64,000 nucleotides of DNA from Pseudomonas deceptionensis (GTDB lineage Bacteria; Pseudomonadota; Gammaproteobacteria; Pseudomonadales; Pseudomonadaceae): the NCBI RefSeq assembly GCF_900106095.1, contig NZ_FNUD01000002.1, positions 1,757,501 through 1,821,500 on the forward strand. The letters run 5' to 3'. The notes under the pieces were generated by a model, which did not search any database, had not been told where the DNA came from, and saw only the letters and a program-made list of their open reading frames with translations. Positions 45,924-60,369 of this stretch are shown here, piece by piece (within the stretch, counting starts at the first letter, position 1; the number at the start of each line of letters is the position of its first letter). The position numbers and the translations under genes are program-made.

Positions 45924-47386
45924 TGTCCTTGAGCCTGAACAAGATTTTCCCTCACGCTGGCCACGATCTACTGATTCGTGAGCTGACCCTCGACAGCCGT
46001 AACGTACGTGCAGGTGATTTGTTCCTTGCCGTGCCGGGCGGCAAGCTTGATGGTCGTGAACATATTGCTGACGCGCTCAAGCGCGGCGCTGCTGCCGTGG
46101 CCTATGAAGTGGAGGGTGCCTCGGTATTGCCTATTACCGATGTGCCGCTGATTCCGGTCAAAGGCCTGGCTGCCCAGCTGTCTGATATTGCCGGGCGCTT
46201 TTATGGCGAGCCGAGCCACCACCTCAACCTGGTGGGCGTAACCGGCACCAACGGCAAAACCAGTGTTACTCAGCTGGTGGCTCAGGCGCTGGACCTGCTG
46301 GGGCAGCACTGCGGCATCGTCGGCACCTTGGGTACAGGCTTTTATGGCGCGCTGCAAAGCGGTCGCCACACCACGCCAGACCCGATTGCGGTACAGGCCA
46401 TGCTGGCCGACCTGAAAAAGGCCGGCGCCAAAGCGGTCGCCATGGAAGTCTCTTCCCATGGTCTGGATCAGGGCCGCGTCAGCGCATTGGCTTTTGATGT
46501 GGCCGTGCTGACCAACCTGTCCCGTGATCATCTGGACTACCACGGCACCATGGAGGTTTACGCTGCGGCCAAAGCCAAGCTGTTTGCCTGGCCTGACCTG
46601 CGTTGCCGGGTGCTCAATCTGGACGACGAGTTCGGCCGCCGGCTGGCGAGTGAAAAACACGAATCGCGCCTGATCAGCTACAGCCTCGAAGACAGCAGCG
46701 CCACACTGTATTGCCGTAACGCGATCTTCGATGACGATGGCGTACGCGCCACCATCGTGACGGCCCAGGGCGAGCATCTTCTGCGCAGCAGCCTGCTCGG
46801 TCGTTTCAACCTGAGCAACGTGCTGGCCGCCGTTGGCGCGTTGCTGGGTCTGGATTACGCGCTGGATGAAATCCTCAAAGTGCTGCCAAAACTGGAAGGT
46901 CCGGTTGGTCGCATGCAGCGTTTGGGTGGCGGCACCCGTCCGCTGGTGGTGGTTGACTACGCCCACACCCCGGATGCGCTGGAAAAAGTATTGCTGGCCC
47001 TGCGTCCCCACGCCAAAGGCAAGCTGCTGTGCCTGTTCGGCTGCGGCGGTGATCGCGATCGCGGCAAGCGTCCGTTAATGGCGCAGGTGGTTGAGCGGTT
47101 GGCGGACGCGGTTCTGGTCACTGACGACAACCCGCGCACGGAAGCCCCAGCGCAGATTTTTGATGACATCCGTGTTGGCTTTGCCGCACCGCAGAACGTC
47201 ACCTTTGTGGCCGGTCGCGGTGAGGCGATTGCCCGGATGATCGCAGGCGCCCATGCCGACGACGTGATCGTGCTGGCCGGTAAAGGGCATGAGGACTACC
47301 AGGAAATCAATGGTGAACGCCATGACTTCTCTGACCTGATCGAGGCCGATAAAGCCCTGGCTGCCTGGGAGGTTGCTCATGCTTAA
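45923..47386 (+). CDS. murE: UDP-MurNAc-tripeptide synthetase MurE (meso-DAP adding)
   Basis: A 487-residue Mur ligase with ATP loop GTNGKTS near residue 110 and the DNPR specificity motif at 402-405, which marks meso-diaminopimelate as substrate. It adds the third peptide residue in the cytosol. It overlaps murF by eight bases. Confidence 0.96.
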
Positions 47387-48746
47387 GCCTCTGTTGCTCA
47401 GTGAAGTGCAGGCTGTCCTGAGCGGCCGTCTGGTCGAGGCCGATAGCCGGTTCAATGGTGTCAGTATCGACAGCCGTGCGATTACCCCGGGCCAATTGTT
47501 TGTGGCACTGACCGGCCCGCGCTTCGATGGCCATGACTATCTGAACGAAGTCGCGGCCAAGGGGGCGGTTGCCGCCCTCGTTGAGCGTGAAGTCCCCGGT
47601 TCGGCCTTGCCGCAGCTGGTGGTCAAGGATACCCGTCAGGCGCTGGGCCAATTGGCAGCGCTTAACCGTGCCGGCTACACCGGGCCCGTTGCTGCGATTA
47701 CCGGCTCCAGTGGCAAAACCACGGTCAAGGAAATGCTTGCCTGCATCCTGCGCACCCGCGGTCCGGTGCTGTCGACCAAAGGCAACTTGAACAACGATCT
47801 GGGCGTGCCGCTGACCCTGCTGGAGCTGACGCTGGAACACACCGCGGCAGTGATCGAGCTGGGCGCATCGCGCCTGGGTGAAATTGCTTACACCGTAGGC
47901 ATGACCAAGCCGCATGTAGCCGTACTCAACAATGCCGGCACCGCCCACGTGGGCGAGTTCGGCGGGCCGGACAAAATTGTCGAAGCCAAGGGCGAGATTC
48001 TGGAAGGGCTGGATGCCGATGGCGTCGCCGTACTCAATCTTGACGACAAGGCTTTCGGTATTTGGCAGGTCCGGGCAGCAGGGCGCAAGGTGCTCAGCTT
48101 TGCCCTGACTAATCCTGAAGCAAATTTTTATGCAAGCAATCTGGCCCGCGACGCACGCGGCTGCCCAGGGTTCGATTTGCATAGCCCGCTGGGTGTTGCC
48201 CGCGTGCAGCTCAACTTGCTGGGCCAGCATAATGTGGCCAACGCCTTGGCCGCCGCGGCTGCCGCCCATGCGTTAGGTATCTCGTTGTTTGGTATCGCTT
48301 CTGGTCTTGAAGCGGTATTGCCGGTCAAAGGGCGGGCAGTGGCTCAACTGACCGCCGCAGGCCTGCGAATTATTGATGACACTTACAACGCAAACCCCAC
48401 CTCAATGTGCGCTGCCGTTGATATACTCGCCGGCTTTTCCGGTCGCACCGTCCTGGTGCTCGGAGATATTGGCGAACTGGGTGAGTGGGCGGAGCAGGGA
48501 CATCGTGAAGTAGGCGCTTATGCCGCCGACAAAGTTTCAGCGCTCTATGCGGTGGGACCCATGATGGCTCATGCCGTCACAGCATTTGGACACCAGGCTC
48601 GTCACTTCGCCAATCAGGCTGACCTGATCAAGGCGCTTCGCGCTGAGCACGAAACAAACACCACTATTTTGATCAAGGGCTCGCGCAGCGCAGCGATGGA
48701 AAACGTCGTAGCGGCTCTGTGCGGTTCCAGCGGGGAGAAACATTAA
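47379..48746 (+). CDS. murF: UDP-MurNAc-tripeptide D-alanyl-D-alanine ligase MurF
   Basis: A 455-residue Mur ligase with ATP loop GSSGKTT near residue 109. It adds D-Ala-D-Ala to complete the pentapeptide. The ATG at 47379 lies inside the murE end; a TTG at 47373 is in frame. Its stop overlaps the mraY start by one base (TAATG). Confidence 0.95.
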   Translation: MLKPLLLSEVQAVLSGRLVEADSRFNGVSIDSRAITPGQLFVALTGPRFDGHDYLNEVAAKGAVAALVEREVPGSALPQLVVKDTRQALGQLAALNRAGYTGPVAAITGSSGKTTVKEMLACILRTRGPVLSTKGNLNNDLGVPLTLLELTLEHTAAVIELGASRLGEIAYTVGMTKPHVAVLNNAGTAHVGEFGGPDKIVEAKGEILEGLDADGVAVLNLDDKAFGIWQVRAAGRKVLSFALTNPEANFYASNLARDARGCPGFDLHSPLGVARVQLNLLGQHNVANALAAAAAAHALGISLFGIASGLEAVLPVKGRAVAQLTAAGLRIIDDTYNANPTSMCAAVDILAGFSGRTVLVLGDIGELGEWAEQGHREVGAYAADKVSALYAVGPMMAHAVTAFGHQARHFANQADLIKALRAEHETNTTILIKGSRSAAMENVVAALCGSSGEKH

Positions 48747-49828
48747 TGCTGCTGCTTCTAGCGGAGTATCTGCAACAGTTCTACAAAGGCTTCGCGGTCT
48801 TCCAGTACTTGTCCCTGCGCGGGATTCTTGGAGTGCTGACTGCGTTGACCCTGTCGCTGTGCCTGGGGCCGTGGATGATCCGCACCCTGCAAAACCGTCA
48901 GATCGGCCAGTCGGTGCGTAATGACGGCCCGCAATCGCACTTGTCCAAATCAGGCACTCCTACCATGGGTGGCGCGCTGATTCTGTCGGCAATCACCATC
49001 AGCACCTTGCTCTGGGCTGACCTGAGCAACCGTTATGTGTGGGTCGTGATGATCGTGACCCTGCTGTTCGGTGCGATTGGCTGGGTCGACGACTATCGCA
49101 AGGTGATCGAGAAGAATTCACGCGGCCTTCCGAGCCGCTGGAAGTATTTCTGGCAATCGGTGTTCGGCCTGGGTGCAGCGATCTTCCTGTACATGACGGC
49201 GCCAAGCGCGGTCGAAACCACGTTGATCCTGCCCATCCTCAAAGACGCCAGCATCCCGCTGGGCATCGGCTTTGTTGTACTCACTTACTTTGTGATCGTG
49301 GGTTCGAGCAACGCAGTCAACCTGACTGACGGCCTCGACGGCCTGGCGATCATGCCCACTGTGATGGTGGGCGGTGCGCTGGGTATCTTCTGCTACCTGT
49401 CGGGCAACGTGAAATTTGCCGACTACCTGCTGATCCCGTATGTCCCGGGCGCAGGTGAGTTGGTTGTGTTCTGCGGCGCACTGATTGGCGCCGGTCTCGG
49501 GTTTCTGTGGTTCAACACCTACCCGGCACAAGTGTTTATGGGTGACGTCGGCGCACTGGCGCTGGGCGCGGCCCTGGGCACCATCGCCGTGATTGTGCGT
49601 CAGGAAATCGTGTTGTTCATCATGGGCGGTGTGTTCGTGATGGAAACCCTGTCCGTGGTGATCCAGGTAGCGTCTTTCAAGTTGACCGGCAAGCGGGTGT
49701 TCCGCATGGCGCCGATTCATCACCACTTTGAACTCAAGGGCTGGCCTGAGCCACGCGTGATTGTCCGTTTCTGGATCATCACCGTGATTCTGGTACTGGT
49801 CGGCCTTGCCACGCTGAAGCTGAGGTAG
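48746..49828 (+). CDS. mraY: phospho-MurNAc-pentapeptide transferase MraY
   Basis: A 360-residue integral membrane enzyme with about ten helices that makes lipid I on undecaprenyl phosphate. The [10 protein letters not shown] active-site loop and the later HHHFE motif are present. The start at 48746 is chosen over 48719, which lies inside murF. Confidence 0.97.
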   Translation: MLLLLAEYLQQFYKGFAVFQYLSLRGILGVLTALTLSLCLGPWMIRTLQNRQIGQSVRNDGPQSHLSKSGTPTMGGALILSAITISTLLWADLSNRYVWVVMIVTLLFGAIGWVDDYRKVIEKNSRGLPSRWKYFWQSVFGLGAAIFLYMTAPSAVETTLILPILKDASIPLGIGFVVLTYFVIVGSSNAVNLTDGLDGLAIMPTVMVGGALGIFCYLSGNVKFADYLLIPYVPGAGELVVFCGALIGAGLGFLWFNTYPAQVFMGDVGALALGAALGTIAVIVRQEIVLFIMGGVFVMETLSVVIQVASFKLTGKRVFRMAPIHHHFELKGWPEPRVIVRFWIITVILVLVGLATLKLR

Positions 49829-49833
49829 AACCT

Positions 49834-51180
49834 GTGTCTCTGATCGCTTCTGACCACTTCCGCATCGTTGTCGGCCTCGGCAAGAGCGGCATGTCCCTGG
49901 TGCGCTTTCTAGCGCAGCGGGGCGTGTCGTTTGCCGTGGCAGACACGCGGGAAAATCCACCGGAGCTGGCCACGCTGCGCCGTGACTACCCGCAAGTGGA
50001 AGTGCGTTGTGGCGAGCTGGATGTCGAGTTCCTGTGCCGCGCCGACGAGCTCTACGTGAGCCCCGGCCTGGCACTGGCGACTCCGGCCCTGCAAGCGGCA
50101 GCGGCCCGTGGCGTAAAACTGTCGGGTGACATCGACCTGTTCGCGCGTAACGCGAAGGCACCCATCGTTGCAATCAGTGGTTCCAACGCCAAAAGCACCG
50201 TGACCACACTGGTCGGTGAAATGGCGGCGGCAGCCGGCAAGCGTGTGGCCGTCGGCGGCAACCTCGGTACACCTGCGCTCGACCTGCTCAGCGATGACAT
50301 CGAGCTGTACGTGATGGAGTTGTCGAGCTTCCAGCTGGAAACCACCAACCAGCTCGGCGCCGAAGTCGCCACTGTGCTCAACGTCAGTGAAGATCACATG
50401 GACCGCTACACCGGCTTGCCGGCGTATCACCTGGCCAAGCACCGGATTTTCCGGGGTGCCAGGCAGGTGGTGGTCAATCGCCAGGACGCCCTGACCCGTC
50501 CGCTGATGAGCGAAGGCCTGCCATGCTGGACCTTCGGCCTGAGCGTGCCCGACTTCAAGGCTTTTGGCCTGCGTGAAGAAAACGGCGAGAAATACCTGGC
50601 CTTCGAATTTCAGAACCTGATGCCTGTGCGCGAGCTGAAAGTTCGCGGCGCACACAACCAGGCCAACGCCCTTGCGGCACTGGCGCTGGGGCATGCCGTG
50701 GGCCTGCCGTTCGACGCCATGCTGGCAAGCCTGCGTTCCTTCACCGGCCTTGAGCATCGCTGCCAGTGGGTTCGCGAGCTTGACGGCGTGAGCTACTATA
50801 ACGACTCCAAGGCCACCAACGTTGGCGCCGCTCTGGCTGCCATCGATGGCCTGGGCATGGATATGGACGGCAAGCTGGTCCTGATCGCCGGCGGTGATGG
50901 CAAAGGTGCTGACTTCAGCGGCCTGCGTGACTCCGTGGCCAAGTACTGCCGCGCCGTGGTGCTGATGGGCCGTGATGCAGATCTGATCGCAGAAGCCATC
51001 GGCGACTCGGTACCCCGGGTGCGCGTCGGCTCGCTGGACGAAGCGATCGAGCAAAGCCGGGCATTGGCGTTGCCTGGCGATGCGGTTTTGCTGTCGCCTG
51101 CCTGCGCCAGTTTTGACATGTTCAAAAATTACGAAGAGCGCGGCCAGCTGTTCGCCCGTGCCGTGGAGGTGCTGGCATGA
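49834..51180 (+). CDS. murD: UDP-MurNAc-L-alanine--D-glutamate ligase MurD
   Basis: A 448-residue Mur ligase with the nucleotide loop GSNAKST near residue 115, the pseudomonad variant of GTNGKS. It adds D-Glu in the cytosol. Start is GTG, five bases after mraY. Its stop overlaps the ftsW start (ATGA). Confidence 0.95.
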   Translation: MSLIASDHFRIVVGLGKSGMSLVRFLAQRGVSFAVADTRENPPELATLRRDYPQVEVRCGELDVEFLCRADELYVSPGLALATPALQAAAARGVKLSGDIDLFARNAKAPIVAISGSNAKSTVTTLVGEMAAAAGKRVAVGGNLGTPALDLLSDDIELYVMELSSFQLETTNQLGAEVATVLNVSEDHMDRYTGLPAYHLAKHRIFRGARQVVVNRQDALTRPLMSEGLPCWTFGLSVPDFKAFGLREENGEKYLAFEFQNLMPVRELKVRGAHNQANALAALALGHAVGLPFDAMLASLRSFTGLEHRCQWVRELDGVSYYNDSKATNVGAALAAIDGLGMDMDGKLVLIAGGDGKGADFSGLRDSVAKYCRAVVLMGRDADLIAEAIGDSVPRVRVGSLDEAIEQSRALALPGDAVLLSPACASFDMFKNYEERGQLFARAVEVLA

Positions 51181-52391
51181 TTTTCGGCATCCTCAAACCT
51201 TATCCTTCGCCGCTGATCACGGGCCGTGGCATCGACCTCGACTTCGCGTTGCTGGCCGGTTGCCTGGCTTTGCTCGGCCTTGGGCTGGTGATGATTACGT
51301 CGGCATCGTCCGAAGTTGCCGCCTTGCAGTCGGGCAACACCCTGTACCACATGATCCGCCACCTGTTTTACATCGTCCTCGGTCTGGGCGCGTGCATCCT
51401 GACCATGATGGTGCCGATTGCGACATGGCAACGTCTGGGCTGGTTGTTGCTGATCGGTGCCTTTGGCTTGCTGGTGATGGTGCTGATCCCGGGTATCGGG
51501 CGTGAAGTGAACGGTTCCATGCGCTGGATCGGCTTTAGCTTCTTTAACGTGCAGCCTTCGGAAATCGCCAAGGTGTTTGTGGTGATTTACCTCGCAGGCT
51601 ATTTGGTGCGTCAGCAGAAGGAAGTCCGCGAGAGCTGGATGGGCTTCTTCAAACCGTTCATCGTGCTGCTGCCGATGGCTGGCCTGTTGCTGATGGAGCC
51701 CGACTTCGGTGCCACCGTTGTAATGATGGGCGCTGCGGCAGCGATGTTGTTCCTCGGCGGTGTGGGCCTGTTCCGCTTCGCCCTGATGGTGGCGCTGGCG
51801 GTGGGTGCGGTGTTTGTTCTGGTACAGGCGCAGCCTTACCGGATGGCGCGTCTGATCACCTTTACCGACCCGTGGTCCGACCAGTTCGGTTCCGGCTATC
51901 AGCTGACCCAGGCCCTGATCGCATTCGGTCGCGGCGAGTGGTTCGGCGTGGGGTTGGGCAACAGCGTACAGAAGCAGTTTTACCTGCCGGAAGCGCACAC
52001 CGACTTCGTGTTTTCGGTACTGGCTGAAGAGCTGGGCGTAGTCGGCTCGCTGCTGACCGTTGCCCTGTTCGTGTTCGTCTGTGTACGCGGCATGTACATC
52101 GGCCTGTGGGCTGAACGTGCCAAGCAATATTTCGCGGCCTACATGGCGTACGGCTTGTCGTTCCTGTGGATCGGCCAGTTCCTGATCAACATCGGGGTGA
52201 ACGTCGGCTTGCTGCCAACCAAGGGCCTGACCCTGCCATTCCTCAGTTATGGCGGCAGCTCGCTGGTGATCTGCTGTGTGTGCATGGGCTTGTTGCTGCG
52301 CATCGAGTGGGAGAGTCGAACCCACCTGGGCAGCGAAGAAACAGACTTTAAAGAAAGCGACTTCGCAGAGGAGCCGACCCATGGGCGCTAA
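51177..52391 (+). CDS. ftsW: septal peptidoglycan glycosyltransferase FtsW
   Basis: A 404-residue SEDS-family membrane protein with ten helices. The conserved LPFLSYGGSS stretch occurs near residue 355. It polymerises lipid II at the septum together with FtsI. It overlaps murG by 11 bases. Confidence 0.95.
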   Translation: MIFGILKPYPSPLITGRGIDLDFALLAGCLALLGLGLVMITSASSEVAALQSGNTLYHMIRHLFYIVLGLGACILTMMVPIATWQRLGWLLLIGAFGLLVMVLIPGIGREVNGSMRWIGFSFFNVQPSEIAKVFVVIYLAGYLVRQQKEVRESWMGFFKPFIVLLPMAGLLLMEPDFGATVVMMGAAAAMLFLGGVGLFRFALMVALAVGAVFVLVQAQPYRMARLITFTDPWSDQFGSGYQLTQALIAFGRGEWFGVGLGNSVQKQFYLPEAHTDFVFSVLAEELGVVGSLLTVALFVFVCVRGMYIGLWAERAKQYFAAYMAYGLSFLWIGQFLINIGVNVGLLPTKGLTLPFLSYGGSSLVICCVCMGLLLRIEWESRTHLGSEETDFKESDFAEEPTHGR

Positions 52392-53443
52392 TGTGCTGAT
52401 CATGGCGGGCGGCACCGGCGGGCATGTGTTCCCGGCCCTGGCTTGCGCCCGTGAATTTGAAGCTCGCGGCTACACCGTGCACTGGCTCGGTACACCGCGC
52501 GGCATCGAAAATGAACTGGTCGAGCCTGCCGGTTTCAAACTGCACCTGATCAACGTGGCTGGCCTTCGTGGCAAGAGCAAGCTGTCGCTGATCAAAGCAC
52601 CGTTTGTGTTGCTCAAGGCGCTGTTTCAGGCACGCAAAATCATTCGCCAGCTCAAGCCGGTCTGCGTGCTTGGCTTTGGTGGTTACGTGACCGGGCCTGG
52701 CGGTCTGGCGGCGAAGACCTGCGGTGTGCCGGTGATCATTCACGAGCAAAACGCGGTAGCCGGTACGGCCAATCGCTTGCTGGTGCCCATGACCAGCCGT
52801 GTGTGCGAAGCCTTCCCTGAAACCTTCGCTGCCTCGGACAAGCTGCGTTCCACCGGTAACCCGGTGCGTCCCGAGCTGTTCACCCTGGCGCCGCGCGCAG
52901 CACTCGAAGGGCGCAAGGCGCGCCTGCTGGTGCTGGGTGGCAGCCTTGGCGCCGAGCCGCTGAACAAGTTGTTGCCTGAAGCGCTGGCCAACGTACCGGC
53001 TGACGTACGTCCTGAAGTGTTTCATCAGGCCGGCAAGCAGCACGACCAGATTACTGCCGAGCGCTATACCGCGGTCGGCGTCGAGGCTCAAGTGCAGCCT
53101 TTTATCAAAGACATGGCCCAAGCCTATGGCTGGGCCGACCTGGTGGTCTGTCGCGCAGGCGCGCTGACCGTCAGTGAACTGGCTGCGGCCGGTCTGCCTT
53201 CGCTGCTGGTGCCATTGCCCCACGCGATTGATGACCATCAGAGCCGTAACGCCGACTTTTTGGCACGCGAGGGCGCAGCCTTCCTGATGCCGCAAGCGAC
53301 AACTGGCGCAGCCGAACTGGCTGCACGCCTGACAGAGGTTTTGATGCAACCGGAACGACTCAACAGCATGGCGGCCAATGCTCGCCGCCTGGCCAAACCT
53401 GATGCGACCCGCAACGTTGTAGATATCTGCCTGGAGGTGGCCA

Positions 53444-53451
<8 letters not shown>
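52381..53451 (+). CDS. murG: UDP-GlcNAc transferase MurG
   Basis: A 356-residue peripheral glycosyltransferase that converts lipid I to lipid II. The N-terminal glycine loop [10 protein letters not shown] (residues 10-19) and the C-terminal [10 protein letters not shown] nucleotide-binding stretch are seen. The ATG at 52381 is preferred to an upstream frame that only extends into ftsW. It overlaps murC by eight bases. Confidence 0.96.
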
Positions 53452-55860
<2,409 letters not shown>

Positions 55861-55864
55861 GACC

Positions 55865-56731
55865 ATGCAAGGCGCATCGCTTCGTCATCAACCACCCGCT
55901 CCCGGCCGCAAGCCGGTACCGCGTGGCGCCAGCCGGATGGTGGCGAAAGAGCCGATGTCGGTGCGTTTGCCAAAAGCCAATTTCGGCTTTTTGAAGGCGT
56001 TGTTCTGGCCGGTACTGTTGGTGGCGCTGGGGTATGGCACCTACGAAGGTGCGCAGCGTTTGCTGCCTTATGCCGATCGGCCGATCACCAACATCAATGT
56101 GCAGGGTGATTTGAGCTACATCAGCCCTGCCGCCGTACAGCAGCGCATTGCCCCGTATATGGCGGCGAGCTTCTTCACCGTCGATCTGGCAGGCATGCGC
56201 ACCGAGCTTGAGCAAATGCCCTGGATCGCCCACGCCGAAGTACGGCGGGTATGGCCGGACCAGGTGGTGATTCGCCTTGAAGAGCAACTTCCGGTTGCCC
56301 GTTGGGGCGACGAGGCATTGTTGAACAACCAGGGGCAGGCGTTTACGCCGCGCGAGTTGGCCAACTACGAACACTTGCCGCAGCTGTTTGGCCCCCAACG
56401 GGCCCAGCAGCAAGTGATGCAGCAGTATCAGGTGTTGAGCCAGATGCTGCGTCCGATGGGCTTCTCCATTGCCCGGCTGGAATTGCGTGAGCGCGGTAGC
56501 TGGTTCCTGACCACCGGAGCTGGCAGTGCAGGGCCCGGGATCGAGTTGCTGTTGGGGCGCGATCACCTGGTAGAGAAGATGCGTCGCTTCATAGCCATCT
56601 ATGAAAAAACGCTGAAAGAACAGATTACAAACATAGCGCGCATCGATTTGCGTTATGCCAACGGATTGGCCGTCGGCTGGCGGGAACCTGTGGCACCCAC
56701 GATAGCCCAACCCGCTGTCGCGAAGAATTAA
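55865..56731 (+). CDS. ftsQ: cell division protein FtsQ
   Basis: A 288-residue bitopic protein: basic cytoplasmic tail, one helix (about residues 41-60), a POTRA domain ([15 protein letters not shown]) and a beta domain. It links FtsA/FtsZ to the FtsLB complex. The start at 55865 has GAGG upstream and excludes the 55838 extension into ddlB. Confidence 0.93.
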   Translation: MQGASLRHQPPAPGRKPVPRGASRMVAKEPMSVRLPKANFGFLKALFWPVLLVALGYGTYEGAQRLLPYADRPITNINVQGDLSYISPAAVQQRIAPYMAASFFTVDLAGMRTELEQMPWIAHAEVRRVWPDQVVIRLEEQLPVARWGDEALLNNQGQAFTPRELANYEHLPQLFGPQRAQQQVMQQYQVLSQMLRPMGFSIARLELRERGSWFLTTGAGSAGPGIELLLGRDHLVEKMRRFIAIYEKTLKEQITNIARIDLRYANGLAVGWREPVAPTIAQPAVAKN

Positions 56732-56746
56732 GAAGAGGCAGGACCC

Positions 56747-58006
56747 ATGGCAAACGTGCAAAGCGGGAAAATGATCGTCGGTCTCGATATCGGCACCTCC
56801 AAAGTGGTGGCGCTGGTGGGCGAGGTCGGGGAAGACGGCACAATCGAAATCGTCGGTATTGGCACGCATCCGTCCCGTGGCCTGAAGAAAGGCGTGGTGG
56901 TGAACATCGAGTCCACCGTGCAATCGATCCAGCGCGCCATCGAAGAAGCGCAGCTGATGGCCGGTTGCCGGATCCACTCGGCGTTTGTCGGTGTGGCCGG
57001 TAATCACATTCGCAGCCTGAACTCCCACGGCATCGTGGCGATTCGGGACCGTGAAGTCAGCTCGGCCGACCTTGAGCGCGTCCTCGACGCCGCCCAGGCT
57101 GTCGCGATTCCGGCTGACCAGCGTGTGCTTCACACCCTGGCGCAGGACTACGTGATCGACAACCAGGAAGGCGTTCGCGAGCCACTGGGCATGTCGGGCG
57201 TACGCCTGGAAGCCAAGGTGCACGTAGTGACCTGCGCGGTGAATGCGGCACAGAACATCGAGAAGTGCGTACGCCGTTGTGGGCTTGAGGTGGACGACAT
57301 CATCCTCGAGCAACTGGCGTCGGCTTACTCGGTTCTGACCGATGACGAAAAAGAACTGGGCGTGTGCCTGGTCGACATCGGCGGCGGTACTACCGACATC
57401 GCGATCTTCACCGAGGGCGCCATTCGCCACACGGCGGTGATCCCGATTGCGGGTGATCAGGTGACCAACGACATCGCAATGGCGCTGCGTACACCAACCC
57501 AATACGCCGAAGAAATCAAGATTCGTTACGCCTGTGCACTGGCCAAACTGGCTGGTGCCGGCGAAACCATCAAGGTGCCAAGCGTAGGCGATCGTCCGCC
57601 GCGTGAGCTGTCCCGTCAGGCATTGGCCGAAGTGGTCGAGCCGCGTTACGACGAACTGTTCACCCTGATTCAGGCAGAGCTGCGTCGCAGCGGCTACGAA
57701 GACCTGATCCCGGCAGGCATCGTCCTGACGGGCGGTACTTCGAAGATGGAAGGCGCGGTCGAACTGGCCGAAGAGATCTTCCACATGCCAGTCCGCCTGG
57801 GCGTGCCGCACAGCTTCAAAGGCTTGACCGACGTTGTGCGCAATCCGATTTACTCCACCGCTGTGGGCTTGTTGCTGTACGGGCTGCAAAAGCAGTCAGA
57901 CGGTATCTCCATATCGGGTATCAGCAACCGCGACAACTACAGCAGTGATGAACAAAAAGCCCCTGTGTTTGAGCGCCTTAAGCGCTGGGTCCAGGGCAAC
58001 TTTTAA
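56747..58006 (+). CDS. ftsA: cell division protein FtsA
   Basis: A 419-residue actin-like protein that tethers FtsZ to the membrane. The phosphate loop GLDIGTSKVVALVGE (residues 13-27), a central DIGGGTTD and the C-terminal amphipathic helix FERLKRWVQGNF are all present. It follows ftsQ by 15 bases. Confidence 0.97.
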   Translation: MANVQSGKMIVGLDIGTSKVVALVGEVGEDGTIEIVGIGTHPSRGLKKGVVVNIESTVQSIQRAIEEAQLMAGCRIHSAFVGVAGNHIRSLNSHGIVAIRDREVSSADLERVLDAAQAVAIPADQRVLHTLAQDYVIDNQEGVREPLGMSGVRLEAKVHVVTCAVNAAQNIEKCVRRCGLEVDDIILEQLASAYSVLTDDEKELGVCLVDIGGGTTDIAIFTEGAIRHTAVIPIAGDQVTNDIAMALRTPTQYAEEIKIRYACALAKLAGAGETIKVPSVGDRPPRELSRQALAEVVEPRYDELFTLIQAELRRSGYEDLIPAGIVLTGGTSKMEGAVELAEEIFHMPVRLGVPHSFKGLTDVVRNPIYSTAVGLLLYGLQKQSDGISISGISNRDNYSSDEQKAPVFERLKRWVQGNF

Positions 58007-58078
58007 GGCTTGAGCGGTAACAGATTCAAAGCAGTAGAAGTAGGCGAAAAAAACTAGAGAACTGAAAGGAGAGGGACC

Positions 58079-59293
58079 ATGTTCGAACTCGTAGACAACA
58101 TCCCGCAAAGCCCGGTAATCAAGGTTATCGGTGTTGGTGGTGGCGGTGGCAATGCTGTTAACCACATGGTTAAGAGCAACATCGAAGGCGTGGAATTCAT
58201 CTGCGCCAACACTGACGCGCAAGCGCTGAAAAGCATCGGCGCGCGTACCATCCTGCAATTGGGCACCGGTGTGACCAAGGGCCTGGGTGCCGGCGCGAAT
58301 CCTGAGGTCGGTCGTCAGGCCGCTCTGGAAGACCGTGAGCGTATCGCTGAAGTGTTGCAGGGCACCAATATGGTGTTCATCACCACGGGCATGGGCGGTG
58401 GTACCGGTACCGGTGCTGCGCCGATCATTGCCGAAGTGGCCAAGGAAATGGGGATTCTCACCGTTGCGGTGGTGACTCGTCCGTTCCCGTTCGAAGGTCG
58501 CAAGCGCATGCAGATCGCTGACGAAGGTATTCGTCTGCTGTCCGAAAGCGTCGATTCGTTGATCACGATTCCGAACGAAAAACTGCTGACCATCCTCGGC
58601 AAGGACGCAAGCCTGCTGTCGGCTTTCGCCAAGGCCGATGACGTGCTGGCCGGTGCCGTTCGCGGTATCTCCGACATCATCAAGCGTCCGGGCATGATCA
58701 ACGTCGACTTTGCCGACGTGCGTACCGTGATGAGCGAAATGGGCATGGCGATGATGGGTACTGGCTGCGCCAGCGGTCCGAACCGTGCGCGTGAAGCGAC
58801 CGAAGCGGCCATTCGCAACCCGTTGCTTGAAGACGTGAACCTGGAAGGCGCTCGCGGCATCCTGGTCAACATCACCGCCGGCCCTGACCTGTCCCTGGGT
58901 GAGTACTCCGACGTGGGTAGCATCATCGAAGCCTTCGCTTCCGAGCACGCGATGGTCAAGGTCGGTACCGTTATCGATCCGGACATGCGTGACGAGCTGC
59001 ATGTGACCGTGGTTGCGACCGGTCTGGGCGCAAAAATCGAGAAGCCGGTCAAGGTTATCGACAACAGCGTTCAAACTTCGTACGCCGCCTCTTCGGCACA
59101 CAGCGCGACTGCTCGCCAGGAAGCTCGTACCGAGCGTCAGGAACAGCCGGTGGTTAACTACCGTGACCTGGACCGCCCGACAGTGATGCGTAATCAGGCC
59201 CAGCAAGGCGCGACGACCGCTGCTAAGCTTAATCCTCAAGACGATCTGGACTACCTGGACATCCCGGCTTTCCTGCGTCGACAGGCTGATTAA
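58079..59293 (+). CDS. ftsZ: cell division protein FtsZ
   Basis: A 404-residue tubulin homologue. The GTP loop GGGTGTGAAP lies near residue 106; an acidic variable linker ends in the conserved C-terminal peptide DDLDYLDIPAFLRRQAD that binds FtsA and ZipA. A strong AAAGGAGAGGG site precedes the ATG, within a 72-base gap after ftsA that may contain its own promoter. Confidence 0.98.
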   Translation: MFELVDNIPQSPVIKVIGVGGGGGNAVNHMVKSNIEGVEFICANTDAQALKSIGARTILQLGTGVTKGLGAGANPEVGRQAALEDRERIAEVLQGTNMVFITTGMGGGTGTGAAPIIAEVAKEMGILTVAVVTRPFPFEGRKRMQIADEGIRLLSESVDSLITIPNEKLLTILGKDASLLSAFAKADDVLAGAVRGISDIIKRPGMINVDFADVRTVMSEMGMAMMGTGCASGPNRAREATEAAIRNPLLEDVNLEGARGILVNITAGPDLSLGEYSDVGSIIEAFASEHAMVKVGTVIDPDMRDELHVTVVATGLGAKIEKPVKVIDNSVQTSYAASSAHSATARQEARTERQEQPVVNYRDLDRPTVMRNQAQQGATTAAKLNPQDDLDYLDIPAFLRRQAD

Positions 59294-59369
59294 TGAAATC
59301 AATCAGGGCTATTAAGGTGATTGGTGTTCAGCAAAGGCTCGGTCTGCTATTATCCCCAGCCTTTGTTGA

Positions 59370-60317
<948 letters not shown>

Positions 60318-60342
60318 GTAAAACTTCTTTCTCTAGTTTTTG

Positions 60343-60369
60343 AAGGCCACCTCCGGGTGGCCTTTTTTT
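60343..60369 (+). terminator. intrinsic terminator after lpxC
   Basis: The stem AAGGCCACC/GGTGGCCTT is followed by T residues, ending the long dcw transcript. It overlaps the 3' end of the convergent diguanylate cyclase gene. Confidence 0.92.
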